A stretch of DNA of 7,984 bases from Lachnospiraceae bacterium (GCA_017464045.1 JAFUEG010000213.1:1-7984); one strand, 5' to 3'; positions 1 through 6,414 are shown, counted from the first letter of the stretch. A program made the numbers and translations. Notes: generated by a model from the sequence alone, not told the origin.

Positions 1-654
1 GACGAGTATCTTAAGGAAGCTATCATTGAAAAAGGTATAGTCGAAATTAAAGATATAAAGACCGTATCGGAAGAGTACGGAAGCGATAAAAATTATGCGG
101 ATATGATTTCGATATGGCAGGGAGATATAACAAGGCTATCAGTGGATGCGATTGTTAATGCTGCGAACAGTCAGATGCTTGGCTGTTTTCAACCTTGCCA
201 CACCTGTATAGATAACTGCATACATACATTTGGCGGAATTCAGATGAGAGCAGAGTGCAATGAAAAGATGAATAATTTAAGATTAAAGTATGGTATGGAA
301 TATGAACAGCCGACTGCTGTTCCGATGCTTACGGACGGTTATAATCTTCCGGCAAAAAAGGTTATTCATATAGTAGGCCCTATTGTGATGTGAAGACTTA
401 CAAAGGAGCTTGAGAAGGATTTATCGGATTGCTACAAGAATACACTTGATATGTGCCTTGAAAATGGATTAAAAAGCGTAGCATTTTGTTGTATCTCAAC
501 AGGCGTATTTCATTTTCCGAATGAGCGTGCGGCAGAAATTGCGGTTGATACGGTGACGAAATGGCTGTCAGAGCATGAGGGTAGTATGGAAAGGGTGATA
601 TTTAATGTTTTTAAAGACGAAGACAAATTCTATTACGAAGGATTACTTAAATAA
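1..654 (+). pseudogene. Zn-dependent macrodomain ADP-ribose hydrolase, 5'-partial, interrupted by an in-frame TGA
   Basis: The frame is open from base 1 to TAA at 652-654 except for one TGA at 391-393 (visible codon 131). Visible residues 1-34 (DEYLKEAIIEKGIVEIKDI...) resemble the N-terminal extension of Zn-macrodomain proteins, so the true start lies upstream and the ATG at 103 is internal. The macrodomain begins at WQGDIT (residues 39-44), then NAANS (53-57) and a cysteine/histidine cluster (C62, C66, H67, C69, H75) in LGCFQPCHTCIDNCIH, the metal-binding signature of this subclass. VIHIVGPIV precedes the stop. After it the same frame gives typical family sequence (LTKEL, AFCCISTGVFHFPNERAAEIAV, VIFNVFKDED). 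Family members remove ADP-ribose from proteins and are encoded beside class M sirtuins. A G-to-T change of GGA would explain the TGA, as I recall glycine near this place in relatives. Sequencing error is the main alternative. Identity is firm; true inactivation is less certain. Confidence 0.85.
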
Positions 655-683
655 AAAAAGAGATGGATATAGGGATACAATAC

Positions 684-691
684 AGAAAGGA
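684..691 (+). promoter_or_regulatory. Ribosome binding site fixing the SirTM start
   Basis: AGAAAGGA lies nine bases before ATG 701. The longer frame from ATG 605 would overlap the last 50 bases of the macrodomain gene and add 32 residues without family character, so 701 is preferred. Confidence 0.65.
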
Positions 692-700
692 CTTGATGCT

Positions 701-1648
701 ATGAGCTACAGGATAATAAGTGAGACAGGCTCACGTGAGGATAATATAAAGAGATTAAAAAAGGAGATAGAGACGGCAGATGCGATTATAATCGGTGCGG
801 GAGCAGGGCTTTCCACTTCTGCGGGATTTACCTATAGCGGAGAGCGTTTTGAAAAGTATTTTTTTGACTTTGCTAAGAGGTTTGGCATACGCGATATGTA
901 TTCGGGAGGATTCTATCCTTTCCCGGATGAGGAGACGCTTTGGGCGTGGTGGTCAAGACACATTTATTTTAACAGATATATAGATGCACCGAAGCCGGTA
1001 TATAAAAGGCTTTATGAACTGGTGGATGGGAGAAAAACCGATGACTTGGCAAGTACACCGAAAAAGGATTATTTTGTAATAACTACAAATGTTGACCATC
1101 AGTTCCAGAGAGCAGGCTTTGATAAGAAGAGATTATTTTATACGCAGGGAGACTACGGCCTTTTCCAGAGTGTTAATTCCAAGCTAAACAAAACCTACGA
1201 CAACGAAGAATGGGTTATGAAGGCGATGGAGTCACAGGGCTTTGTAAGGGATGAAAATGGTGTGTTCCAAGTACCTGAGGATGGAAAGCTGTCTATGAGA
1301 ATCCCAACAGAGCTTATACCTAAATGTCCTGATGACGGAAGTGATGTGACCATGAATCTTCGTGCAGATGATACATTTGTGGAGGACGAGGGCTGGAAGC
1401 TTGCTTCATCCCGTTATTCGGATTTTTTAAGAAGACACGAGGATATGCATGTGCTCTATCTTGAGCTTGGAGTCGGAGCCAATACACCGGTCATAATCAA
1501 GTATCCGTTCTGGCAGATGACAGCGGCAAATCTAAGTGCAGTTTATGCCTGCATCAATTACGGAGAGGCGTTTGCACCGGAGGTAATTAAAGAACGAGCC
1601 ATATGCATAGACGGAGATATAGGTGAAACACTGAATGACATAGTATGA
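701..1648 (+). CDS. Class M sirtuin (SirTM), NAD-dependent protein ADP-ribosyltransferase
   Basis: A 315-aa protein, in the usual size range for SirTMs. Residues 29-42 (IIIGAGAGLSTSAG) form the NAD-binding Rossmann loop. TTNVD at 128-132 carries the conserved Asn130. FYTQGDYG at 146-153 has Gln149 where canonical sirtuins have the catalytic His of 'HG'; this replacement defines class M and fits transferase rather than deacylase activity. The C-terminal part (IPKCP, MNLRADDTFVEDEGW, LELGVGANTPVIIKYPFW) is typical of the family. In characterised Streptococcus and Staphylococcus systems SirTM modifies a lipoylated GcvH-like carrier and the neighbouring macrodomain reverses this. Here it starts 46 bases after the macrodomain gene, probably in one transcript. 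No GcvH-L or lipoate ligase gene is visible downstream; upstream is outside the window. The catalytic region looks intact, so writer activity may persist although the eraser gene is interrupted. Confidence 0.9.
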   Translation: MSYRIISETGSREDNIKRLKKEIETADAIIIGAGAGLSTSAGFTYSGERFEKYFFDFAKRFGIRDMYSGGFYPFPDEETLWAWWSRHIYFNRYIDAPKPVYKRLYELVDGRKTDDLASTPKKDYFVITTNVDHQFQRAGFDKKRLFYTQGDYGLFQSVNSKLNKTYDNEEWVMKAMESQGFVRDENGVFQVPEDGKLSMRIPTELIPKCPDDGSDVTMNLRADDTFVEDEGWKLASSRYSDFLRRHEDMHVLYLELGVGANTPVIIKYPFWQMTAANLSAVYACINYGEAFAPEVIKERAICIDGDIGETLNDIV

Positions 1649-1724
1649 TTTATGACTAGGTAGATTCTTTTTAGCAAATGAGAGAGAGTACGAACTGCTC
1701 ATGGTTTACATAATTTATAATAAA

Positions 1725-1753
1725 AAGACTATCCAATAAAATAATTTTATGAT
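1725..1753 (+). promoter_or_regulatory. Weak candidate promoter for the GGDEF gene
   Basis: TATGAT (1748-1753, five of six bases matching the -10 consensus) follows AAGACT (1725-1730, poor -35) with a 17-base spacer. Another TATAAT stands at 1716-1721 but without a recognisable -35. The AT-richness makes either call uncertain. Confidence 0.25.
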
Positions 1754-1758
1754 AAAAT
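1736..1758. repeat. Alternating inverted heptamer repeat, three units of period 8
   Basis: ATAAAAT (1736-1742), ATTTTAT (1744-1750) and ATAAAAT (1752-1758) are separated by single bases. The outer units are direct copies and the middle one is their exact reverse complement, giving two overlapping 7-1-7 palindromes. The tract covers the best -10 candidate upstream of the GGDEF gene, so an operator is possible. The pure A/T content makes chance plausible. Confidence 0.5.
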
Positions 1759-1790
1759 ATCTTTTGCAACTTTTTTACATTTGTTTTATC

Positions 1791-1798
1791 GAGGAGGA
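1791..1798 (+). promoter_or_regulatory. Ribosome binding site deciding the GGDEF start
   Basis: GAGGAGGA ends six bases before ATG 1805, giving a near-ideal start. It rules out the in-frame TTG at 1781, which lies upstream of this site. Confidence 0.75.
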
Positions 1799-1804
1799 TA
1801 TTTT

Positions 1805-2860
1805 ATGTGGCAAAAGATAAAAGAGTATGCCTTTTACGGAGATACAGACAGAGAAAGCTATCACAGCATTAAGGACAGGCTTGAAGCCTCCAATAGAATT
1901 ACAGCGCTTGTTTTTGCAACCGGAGCTTCAATCCTTATCAGTATAATGCTGTTGCTTTCTTTTTTTCTGGATGGATTTTCAGGCTCAAAGCCTGTTTATA
2001 TCTTTGGTGTTATTTTTTCAATTATACAGATTGTAATTGCTCTTTTATCTAAAAAGATACCTGCACTTACATATGTATCGGTTTACATGGCTATATCGGT
2101 ATTTTTGATATATGGAATTGCCATTGCAACACTGACAAGACCTGACCAGCAGACAGTAACCTTTATGGTTATGCTTATTTTCGTACCTCTTATATTTGTT
2201 GACAGACCAATACGTATGGCTTCAAGTCTTATATTTTATATAATAGCTTTTATTATAATGGCATGTCAGACCAAGACCGGTTCGATTTTATCTGTTGATA
2301 TTACTGATGCGATAATATTTGGTGTTTTAGCTGTATTTTCCGAGTCGGTAGTTTATAGGGCGAAGATAAGAGGATATGTTCTTGAAAATAAGCTGCACAT
2401 CATGAGTGAAACCGACCAGCTTACAGGTCTCAACAACAGAAACTGTTATGAATGGAGACTTGAAACATATCCATCTATTTATAAGAAATCTATCGGCTGT
2501 ATATACATTGATGTCAACGGACTTCATGAGCTTAACAATACAAAGGGTCATAAGGCCGGTGACGAGATGCTTCAGTACATAGCTGATGTTGTAAAAAAAC
2601 AGTTTGGCAAAAAGGATACCTATCGTGTTGGTGGAGATGAATATGTGGCATTTGTTCTTGATTTGTCAAAAGCAGAGGTGGAAGATAAAATAAAAGAAAT
2701 GAGGGCACAGGTATCAGAGCAGGGTTATCATGCAGCTGTGGGCTTTGAATTTCATGATGCTAAAGATGTGGATATAAATACTCTGATTGTAAGTGCAGAA
2801 TCAAAGATGTATAAGGATAAATCGGATTATTACAAGGCACATGACAGGAGAGCAAGATAG
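1805..2860 (+). CDS. Membrane-bound GGDEF diguanylate cyclase
   Basis: A 351-aa protein with six predicted TM segments (about 33-55, 64-82, 88-109, 118-132, 139-153, 167-182), a short linker, and a GGDEF domain from about residue 200. Visible motifs are ETDQLTGLNNR (202-212), YIDVNGLHELNNTKGH (234-249; Asp236 as first metal ligand, Asn244 for guanine contact), AGDE (251-254) and RVGGDEY (274-280). GGDEY keeps the catalytic GGDE; Tyr for Phe at the fifth place is often tolerated. GGDEF enzymes join two GTP into c-di-GMP. No RxxD inhibitory site stands at the usual place before GGDEY (FGKKD instead), so product inhibition through that site is unlikely. The N-terminal membrane domain is probably the sensor; its ligand cannot be inferred. 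The Nudix gene begins 31 bases downstream, suggesting co-transcription. Confidence 0.88.
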   Translation: MWQKIKEYAFYGDTDRESYHSIKDRLEASNRITALVFATGASILISIMLLLSFFLDGFSGSKPVYIFGVIFSIIQIVIALLSKKIPALTYVSVYMAISVFLIYGIAIATLTRPDQQTVTFMVMLIFVPLIFVDRPIRMASSLIFYIIAFIIMACQTKTGSILSVDITDAIIFGVLAVFSESVVYRAKIRGYVLENKLHIMSETDQLTGLNNRNCYEWRLETYPSIYKKSIGCIYIDVNGLHELNNTKGHKAGDEMLQYIADVVKKQFGKKDTYRVGGDEYVAFVLDLSKAEVEDKIKEMRAQVSEQGYHAAVGFEFHDAKDVDINTLIVSAESKMYKDKSDYYKAHDRRAR

Positions 2861-2891
2861 TATTTAATTAGTTTGTAGGAGATTATTTAAT

Positions 2892-3509
2892 ATGGATACC
2901 GGTATAAATTGTCAGAATAAAAACAATAATGAAGATGAAAATCTTATATGGGAAGAGATAAGGACTGAACATATCATAAAGGATGAGTGGATTGATTTCC
3001 GGCGTTCGGCCTTTCGCTTTCCGGATGGTACGGAATTTGAGCCGTATTATACCTACAGCAGACGAAATTACGTGGTTATAGTAGCCTCTGATGAAGAGGG
3101 TAAATATATCTGCGTCAGACAATTTCGATATGGTATAAAGCAGGTTACTACTGAGTTTTCGGCCGGTGGTATAGAGCGTACTGACGGCAAGGAATACGGA
3201 GCAAATGATAAGGCGGTAGCAGAGGATGCGCTTGCGGCTGCAAAGAGAGAACTGCAAGAGGAAACCGGTTATGTATCCGATGAATGGAGACACCTTATAA
3301 CAGTTCCGTCCAATGCAACCATAGCAGATAATTATGCCTATGTTTTTGAGGCGAAAAACTGCCGCAAGGTTTCAGGACAGAATCTGGATGATACGGAATT
3401 TTTGAATGTTAGAAAATACACCGCCGAAGAGATAGAATCCATGATAGAAAAAGGAGAGTTTCAGCAGGCTATTCACATAATGGCATGGCTTTTATCAAAG
3501 AGCAAATAA
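2892..3509 (+). CDS. Nudix hydrolase, possibly of the ADP-ribose pyrophosphatase group
   Basis: A 205-aa soluble protein. ATG 2892 is preceded by TAGGAGA, which ends nine bases upstream. The Nudix box is clear in its second half: E111, x7, then RELQEETGY (119-127) with the metal-binding glutamates of REuxEE. The upstream glycine lies in SAGGIE (90-95), separated from E111 by about 15 extra residues (ERTDGKEYGAND...), a longer loop than the classical G-x5-E spacing. The N-terminal part (FEPYYTYSRRNYVVIVA, VRQFRYG) matches the beta-sheet region common to ADP-ribose/nucleoside-diphosphate-sugar Nudix enzymes, whose products are usually AMP or a nucleotide plus a phosphorylated sugar. PSNATIADNYAYVF (139-152) follows the box. 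The substrate cannot be settled by sequence. It lies 31 bases after the cyclase gene. A role in ADP-ribose or nucleotide clean-up is inference. Confidence 0.8.
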   Translation: MDTGINCQNKNNNEDENLIWEEIRTEHIIKDEWIDFRRSAFRFPDGTEFEPYYTYSRRNYVVIVASDEEGKYICVRQFRYGIKQVTTEFSAGGIERTDGKEYGANDKAVAEDALAAAKRELQEETGYVSDEWRHLITVPSNATIADNYAYVFEAKNCRKVSGQNLDDTEFLNVRKYTAEEIESMIEKGEFQQAIHIMAWLLSKSK

Positions 3510-3558
3510 CAGCACAAATGTTATAAATAAAAAAGATAATTAGATTTACATAAAATGT

Positions 3559-3587
3559 TTGCGTAATTAACGCTTTTTAGTTATAAT
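3559..3587 (+). promoter_or_regulatory. Predicted sigma-A promoter of the EAL-DUF4230 unit
   Basis: TTGCGT (3559-3564) and a perfect TATAAT (3582-3587) are separated by 17 bases. A second TATAAT overlaps at 3587-3592. Transcription would start near 3594, giving a leader of about 93 bases before ATG 3687. Confidence 0.6.
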
Positions 3588-3598
3588 ATAATAGACAA

Positions 3599-3650
3599 AA
3601 AGCCAAAGGAATGGCGCTTTGATTCCGGATATTCGTCACATTTGGAATCA
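3599..3650 (+). promoter_or_regulatory. Leader with mutually exclusive helices upstream of the EAL gene
   Basis: AAAGC (3599-3603) can pair with GCTTT (3616-3620). GGAAT (3608-3612), in that loop, can pair with ATTCC (3622-3626), giving an interleaved H-type pseudoknot geometry. TGATTCC (3620-3626) can instead pair perfectly with GGAATCA (3644-3650), a 7-bp helix with a 17-base loop. The two GGAAT copies thus compete for one ATTCC. The RBS follows at 3675. I could not match the region to a known riboswitch class. It may be a regulatory RNA or chance. Confidence 0.35.
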
Positions 3651-3674
3651 GATACCGAAAAGATAAGGATTCAT

Positions 3675-3680
3675 GGAGGA
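3675..3680 (+). promoter_or_regulatory. Ribosome binding site deciding the EAL gene start
   Basis: GGAGGA lies six bases before ATG 3687. This favours that ATG over the in-frame TTG at 3642, which lies inside the structured leader. Confidence 0.7.
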
Positions 3681-3686
3681 AACAGG

Positions 3687-5606
3687 ATGGGACAACAGTT
3701 ATATTTTGACAATTATTCTCCTGTAGGAGATATCATAGTCATAGCCGTATCTATGGTTATGATTATTTTGGTTGCCACATCCTATGTAAATAAGACAAAA
3801 AATTTCAGTCTTTTTCTTAATATGATATTTTATCTTGTTGCCGCTTCTATGTGTGACATTATTCATCATGTTTTATATACCAATGCTGATGATGGTAATT
3901 ATACAGCTGTGTATGTTGTAAGAGTTATTTATCATGCAGTTCTGTTTTCAATTTTACTTCTTTATATAGTGTATATCGTTGAGATTCAGCATCTTGAGAG
4001 ACATAGAAAAGTTCCTATTATGATAATTGCATCATTGATTTATCTTACCGTTATTATAACAGATATTGTTACGACGGTAATGGGCACAGGCTTCAGATTG
4101 AATAAAAATGGAACTTCCGTATCAGGTATAAATATCTTTATGTTTGGCTATATAGCCTTTGTGGTTGAAATCTCATATCTGATGATTGCATATAAGGACA
4201 GAATATATAAAAAGATAATGAACGGTTTTTACGGAACTATGTTTGTATCCTTTTTAGTCCTTTTTGCACAGGGCAGACATGGACAGTCTTCGTTTACGGT
4301 AGCCACATTTTTATTTCCTGTAATTGGTATGTTTTATCTGATCCATTCGACCTCGTATGACATTGAAAGCGGAGCTGTAAATGTGATGGCTATGCAGGAC
4401 CTTATAAAATACAATTACCGTAAGAAAAAGGATTTCCTTTTTATGAGTCTTTATCTGCCGGATTATGATGCTGAGGGTAAGGTATTGCCTGCGGATTTAC
4501 AGAGTACAATTCGTAGATTTGACAGTGAGTTCTTTAAAATGGCGGTTCTGTTTCAAATCAGTAACGGACATGTGATTTTGGTTGCTCCAAAAAATCTTAA
4601 TCCCGATCATGAAAACCGCTTAAATAAAATACTTAACCAGTTCCAGGTAGAGTATGACAAATTTCAGATGGATTATAAGGTTATAATCGGTGAATCAATT
4701 GAAGAGATAAGCAGGAAAAATGAATATGTAAGCTTTATATCAAATATTCATAGAAAGATGGAGCTTAATTCCGTATATATCGTCGGTATAGAGGATGTAG
4801 ATGAATTCAACAAATATGAATATATACTTGAAGAGCTTACGGATATTTATAAAAAGCATGATTTAAATGATACCAGGGTTTTGGCCTATTGCCAGCCTGT
4901 ATTTAATATAGAAACCGGTCGTTATGACACGGCTGAGGCGCTTATGAGACTCAAGCTTCCGGATATAGGTATGGTCTTTCCGGATCAGTTTATACCGATA
5001 GCCGAGGAGCATGGCTTTATCCATGTGCTTACAGAGATTATACTTAAGAAGACCTGTGATGAGATTAAATATCTGATGGATGAGGGATATGATGTAAATC
5101 GTATTTCGGTAAATGTATCCGTTATGGAGCTTCGTGATGAAGAATTTACAAGTGATATAGATAAGATAATCGAAGAAAGCAGTATTCCAAATGAAAAGAT
5201 TGCCGTTGAAATAACAGAGTCAAGAAATGACAGTGATTTCGTCTTGATGAAAACTAAGATAGAAGAGCTTAAGGATAGAGGAATCAAGCTTTACCTCGAT
5301 GATTTCGGAACAGGATACTCCAATATGGAGCGTATCATGGAGCTTCCGTTTGACATTATCAAGTTTGACAGATCGCTTGTGCTTGCCAGTGATTCGGATG
5401 AACGTTCGGAGAAAATGGTTAAGAGCCTTGCAGGTATGTTTTCCGAGCTTAATTACTCTGTACTTTATGAGGGTATAGAAAATGACGGTGACGAGAAGAG
5501 ATGTATTAATATGTCTGCTTCCTATCTGCAGGGATATAAATATTCCCGTCCGATTCCTATAATTGAATTAAATAAATTTTTCACTAAAGTTAATGATATT
5601 CAGTGA
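3687..5606 (+). CDS. Membrane-bound EAL-domain c-di-GMP phosphodiesterase with a degenerate middle domain
   Basis: A 639-aa protein. Residues 1-222 contain about seven predicted TM segments (near 13-33, 39-60, 78-99, 110-131, 148-168, 180-196, 203-220), a likely sensor. Residues about 235-390 form a soluble region that may be a remnant GGDEF domain: the stretch ending LFQISNGHVILVAPKN (288-303) has SNGHV where GGDEF would stand, so no cyclase activity is expected. The C-terminal EAL domain (about 395-635) keeps the recognisable catalytic set: EAL 417-419, Asn476 in NVSVMEL, Glu508 in EITES, DDFGTG 538-543, Lys559, Glu595 in YEGIE and Gln615 in QGY. Such enzymes cleave c-di-GMP to linear pGpG. 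All ligands look intact, so it should be active and oppose the upstream cyclase. It has its own predicted promoter and is followed 15 bases later by the DUF4230 gene. Confidence 0.9.
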   Translation: MGQQLYFDNYSPVGDIIVIAVSMVMIILVATSYVNKTKNFSLFLNMIFYLVAASMCDIIHHVLYTNADDGNYTAVYVVRVIYHAVLFSILLLYIVYIVEIQHLERHRKVPIMIIASLIYLTVIITDIVTTVMGTGFRLNKNGTSVSGINIFMFGYIAFVVEISYLMIAYKDRIYKKIMNGFYGTMFVSFLVLFAQGRHGQSSFTVATFLFPVIGMFYLIHSTSYDIESGAVNVMAMQDLIKYNYRKKKDFLFMSLYLPDYDAEGKVLPADLQSTIRRFDSEFFKMAVLFQISNGHVILVAPKNLNPDHENRLNKILNQFQVEYDKFQMDYKVIIGESIEEISRKNEYVSFISNIHRKMELNSVYIVGIEDVDEFNKYEYILEELTDIYKKHDLNDTRVLAYCQPVFNIETGRYDTAEALMRLKLPDIGMVFPDQFIPIAEEHGFIHVLTEIILKKTCDEIKYLMDEGYDVNRISVNVSVMELRDEEFTSDIDKIIEESSIPNEKIAVEITESRNDSDFVLMKTKIEELKDRGIKLYLDDFGTGYSNMERIMELPFDIIKFDRSLVLASDSDERSEKMVKSLAGMFSELNYSVLYEGIENDGDEKRCINMSASYLQGYKYSRPIPIIELNKFFTKVNDIQ

Positions 5607-5621
5607 TAAAATGGAGTTTGT

Positions 5622-6284
5622 ATGACAGAAAAAGAAAAAAAAGAATTTATGAAAGAGCTTGAAAAAAAGATTAATAAAAATGACAGCTCAGAAAAAATGA
5701 AAAATGTTGTAAACAAAGCATGGATGTTACTCATTCTTGTAATCGCCGTAATAATTACATATAATATTTCTGCAAAGCTTCACACACCAAAGAAAGCGAA
5801 GATAGACGAAGCGTTTATAAGTGCAAAACTTGAAAATATAAGTGAGCTTGCAACTGCTGAATTGGAATATACCGGCATTATAGTATATTCACAAGGTAAT
5901 ATACCTTTTATAACACAAACAGGGTTTAACATGATTTATACAGCAGGTGTAAAAGCCGGAATCGATTTATCGGAAATGGAGATTGAAGTAACAAATGATA
6001 AGGTTATTGTAAATATTCCACATGCTAAGATTTTATCGGTTCAAGTATATACTGACTCAATAGAATTTTATGATGAATTACACTCCATATTTAACTGGAG
6101 TGATAAATACGATATAAAGGATGCTATATTGGCTGCAGAGGAAGATGTTGCAGGTAAAGTTCAGGTTTATGAGCTCATGGAAAAGGCTGATGAACAAACG
6201 AAGGCAGTTATTGAGGATATATTGAAAGAATCAATAGGAGATAAAACACTTGAGATAAATTACATAGAAGAAAGGACAAAATAA
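5622..6284 (+). CDS. DUF4230-type membrane-anchored protein
   Basis: A 220-aa protein with a charged cytoplasmic N-terminus rich in Lys and Glu (1-32), one TM helix (about 33-49, WMLLILVIAVIITYNIS) and a C-terminal domain probably outside the membrane. The motifs ISELATAELEYTGI (73-86), GFNMIYTAGVKAGIDLSEMEIEV (101-123), VIVNIPHAKILSVQVYTDSIEFYDE (128-152) and SIFN (155-158) agree with what I recall of DUF4230, a conserved family of unknown biochemical function. There is no lipobox, and the TM acts as an uncleaved anchor or weak signal sequence. ATG 5622 is preceded by a modest TGGAG about five bases upstream. It lies 15 bases after the EAL gene and before the terminator, so it is co-transcribed with the phosphodiesterase. 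A role in the same envelope-related process is inference. Confidence 0.75.
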   Translation: MTEKEKKEFMKELEKKINKNDSSEKMKNVVNKAWMLLILVIAVIITYNISAKLHTPKKAKIDEAFISAKLENISELATAELEYTGIIVYSQGNIPFITQTGFNMIYTAGVKAGIDLSEMEIEVTNDKVIVNIPHAKILSVQVYTDSIEFYDELHSIFNWSDKYDIKDAILAAEEDVAGKVQVYELMEKADEQTKAVIEDILKESIGDKTLEINYIEERTK

Positions 6285-6291
6285 ATTGGTT

Positions 6292-6346
6292 GCTGCCATA
6301 ATGGGTTAATTTATATAATACGTTTACCCGTTTTGGCGGCTTTTTT
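6292..6346 (+). terminator. Intrinsic terminator after the DUF4230 gene
   Basis: The left arm (6292-6306, starting GCTGCC and ending GGGT) pairs with the right arm (6326-6340, starting ACCC and ending GGCGGC). This gives a 15-position stem with one T-T mismatch and two G-T pairs, and a 19-base loop. Six T residues follow at 6341-6346. It starts eight bases after the DUF4230 stop codon. Confidence 0.9.
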
Positions 6347-6376
6347 AAATTTTTTATATAATAATTAATAAAAAAC

Positions 6377-6407
6377 TTGCTTATTACGTTACGTAATATG
6401 GTAATGT
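6377..6407 (+). promoter_or_regulatory. MerR-type promoter with a 19-bp spacer
   Basis: TTGCTT (-35, 6377-6382) and TAATGT (-10, 6402-6407) are separated by 19 bases (6383-6401). The overlong spacer, with a palindrome inside it, is the hallmark of promoters activated by MerR-family proteins through DNA distortion. The next gene encodes such a protein, so autoregulation is likely. Confidence 0.55.
6382..6398. promoter_or_regulatory. Palindromic operator, probable MerR binding site
   Basis: TATTACGT-T-ACGTAATA is a perfect 8-bp inverted repeat about one central base. It lies almost entirely between the -35 and -10 elements of the 19-bp-spacer promoter, the position where MerR-family dimers bind. 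Confidence 0.65.
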
Positions 6408-6414
6408 CACCTTT

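Larger units (their letters stand above)
1649..1804. other. 156-bp AT-rich intergenic region between the SirTM and GGDEF genes
   Basis: No coding frame or convincing intrinsic terminator is visible. A weak ATGAG/CTCAT inverted repeat (1678-1682 / 1698-1702) lacks a GC-rich stem and a T-run. The right half contains an alternating heptamer repeat and a weak promoter candidate, listed separately. The SirTM transcript may read through or end by another mechanism. Confidence 0.6.

Noticed and set aside
391..430. Selenocysteine or recoded TGA in the macrodomain gene
   Set aside because: No convincing SECIS-like hairpin follows, the position is not catalytic, and TGA ends other genes here (1646-1648, 5604-5606), so it is a normal stop in this organism.
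451..654. Separate small gene starting at ATG 451
   Set aside because: It is the C-terminal half of the macrodomain in the same frame as the upstream half; no RBS supports an independent start.
605..700. Upstream extension of SirTM from ATG 605
   Set aside because: It lies largely inside the macrodomain 3' end in another frame, encodes a low-complexity Lys/Thr/Asn stretch without family likeness, and lacks an RBS. ATG 701 has a good one.
1678..1702. ATGAG/CTCAT inverted repeat as a terminator after SirTM
   Set aside because: Only five base pairs with a 15-base loop, no GC-rich stem and no following T-run.
2327..2551. Minus-strand open frames inside the GGDEF, Nudix, EAL and MerR genes
   Set aside because: They lie antisense to well-supported coding sequences, have no recognisable domains, and reflect codon bias of the + strand genes.
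3594..3686. Known c-di-GMP riboswitch in the EAL leader
   Set aside because: The conserved GEMM-I elements (GGCAAA ... GACGCAAAGCC) and the c-di-GMP-II pattern are not present; only unclassified pairing potential remains.
6081..6102. Perfect 7-bp hairpin CACTCCA / TGGAGTG with an 8-base loop
   Set aside because: It lies within the DUF4230 coding region (residues 154-160), has no T-run after it, and is explained by the coding sequence.
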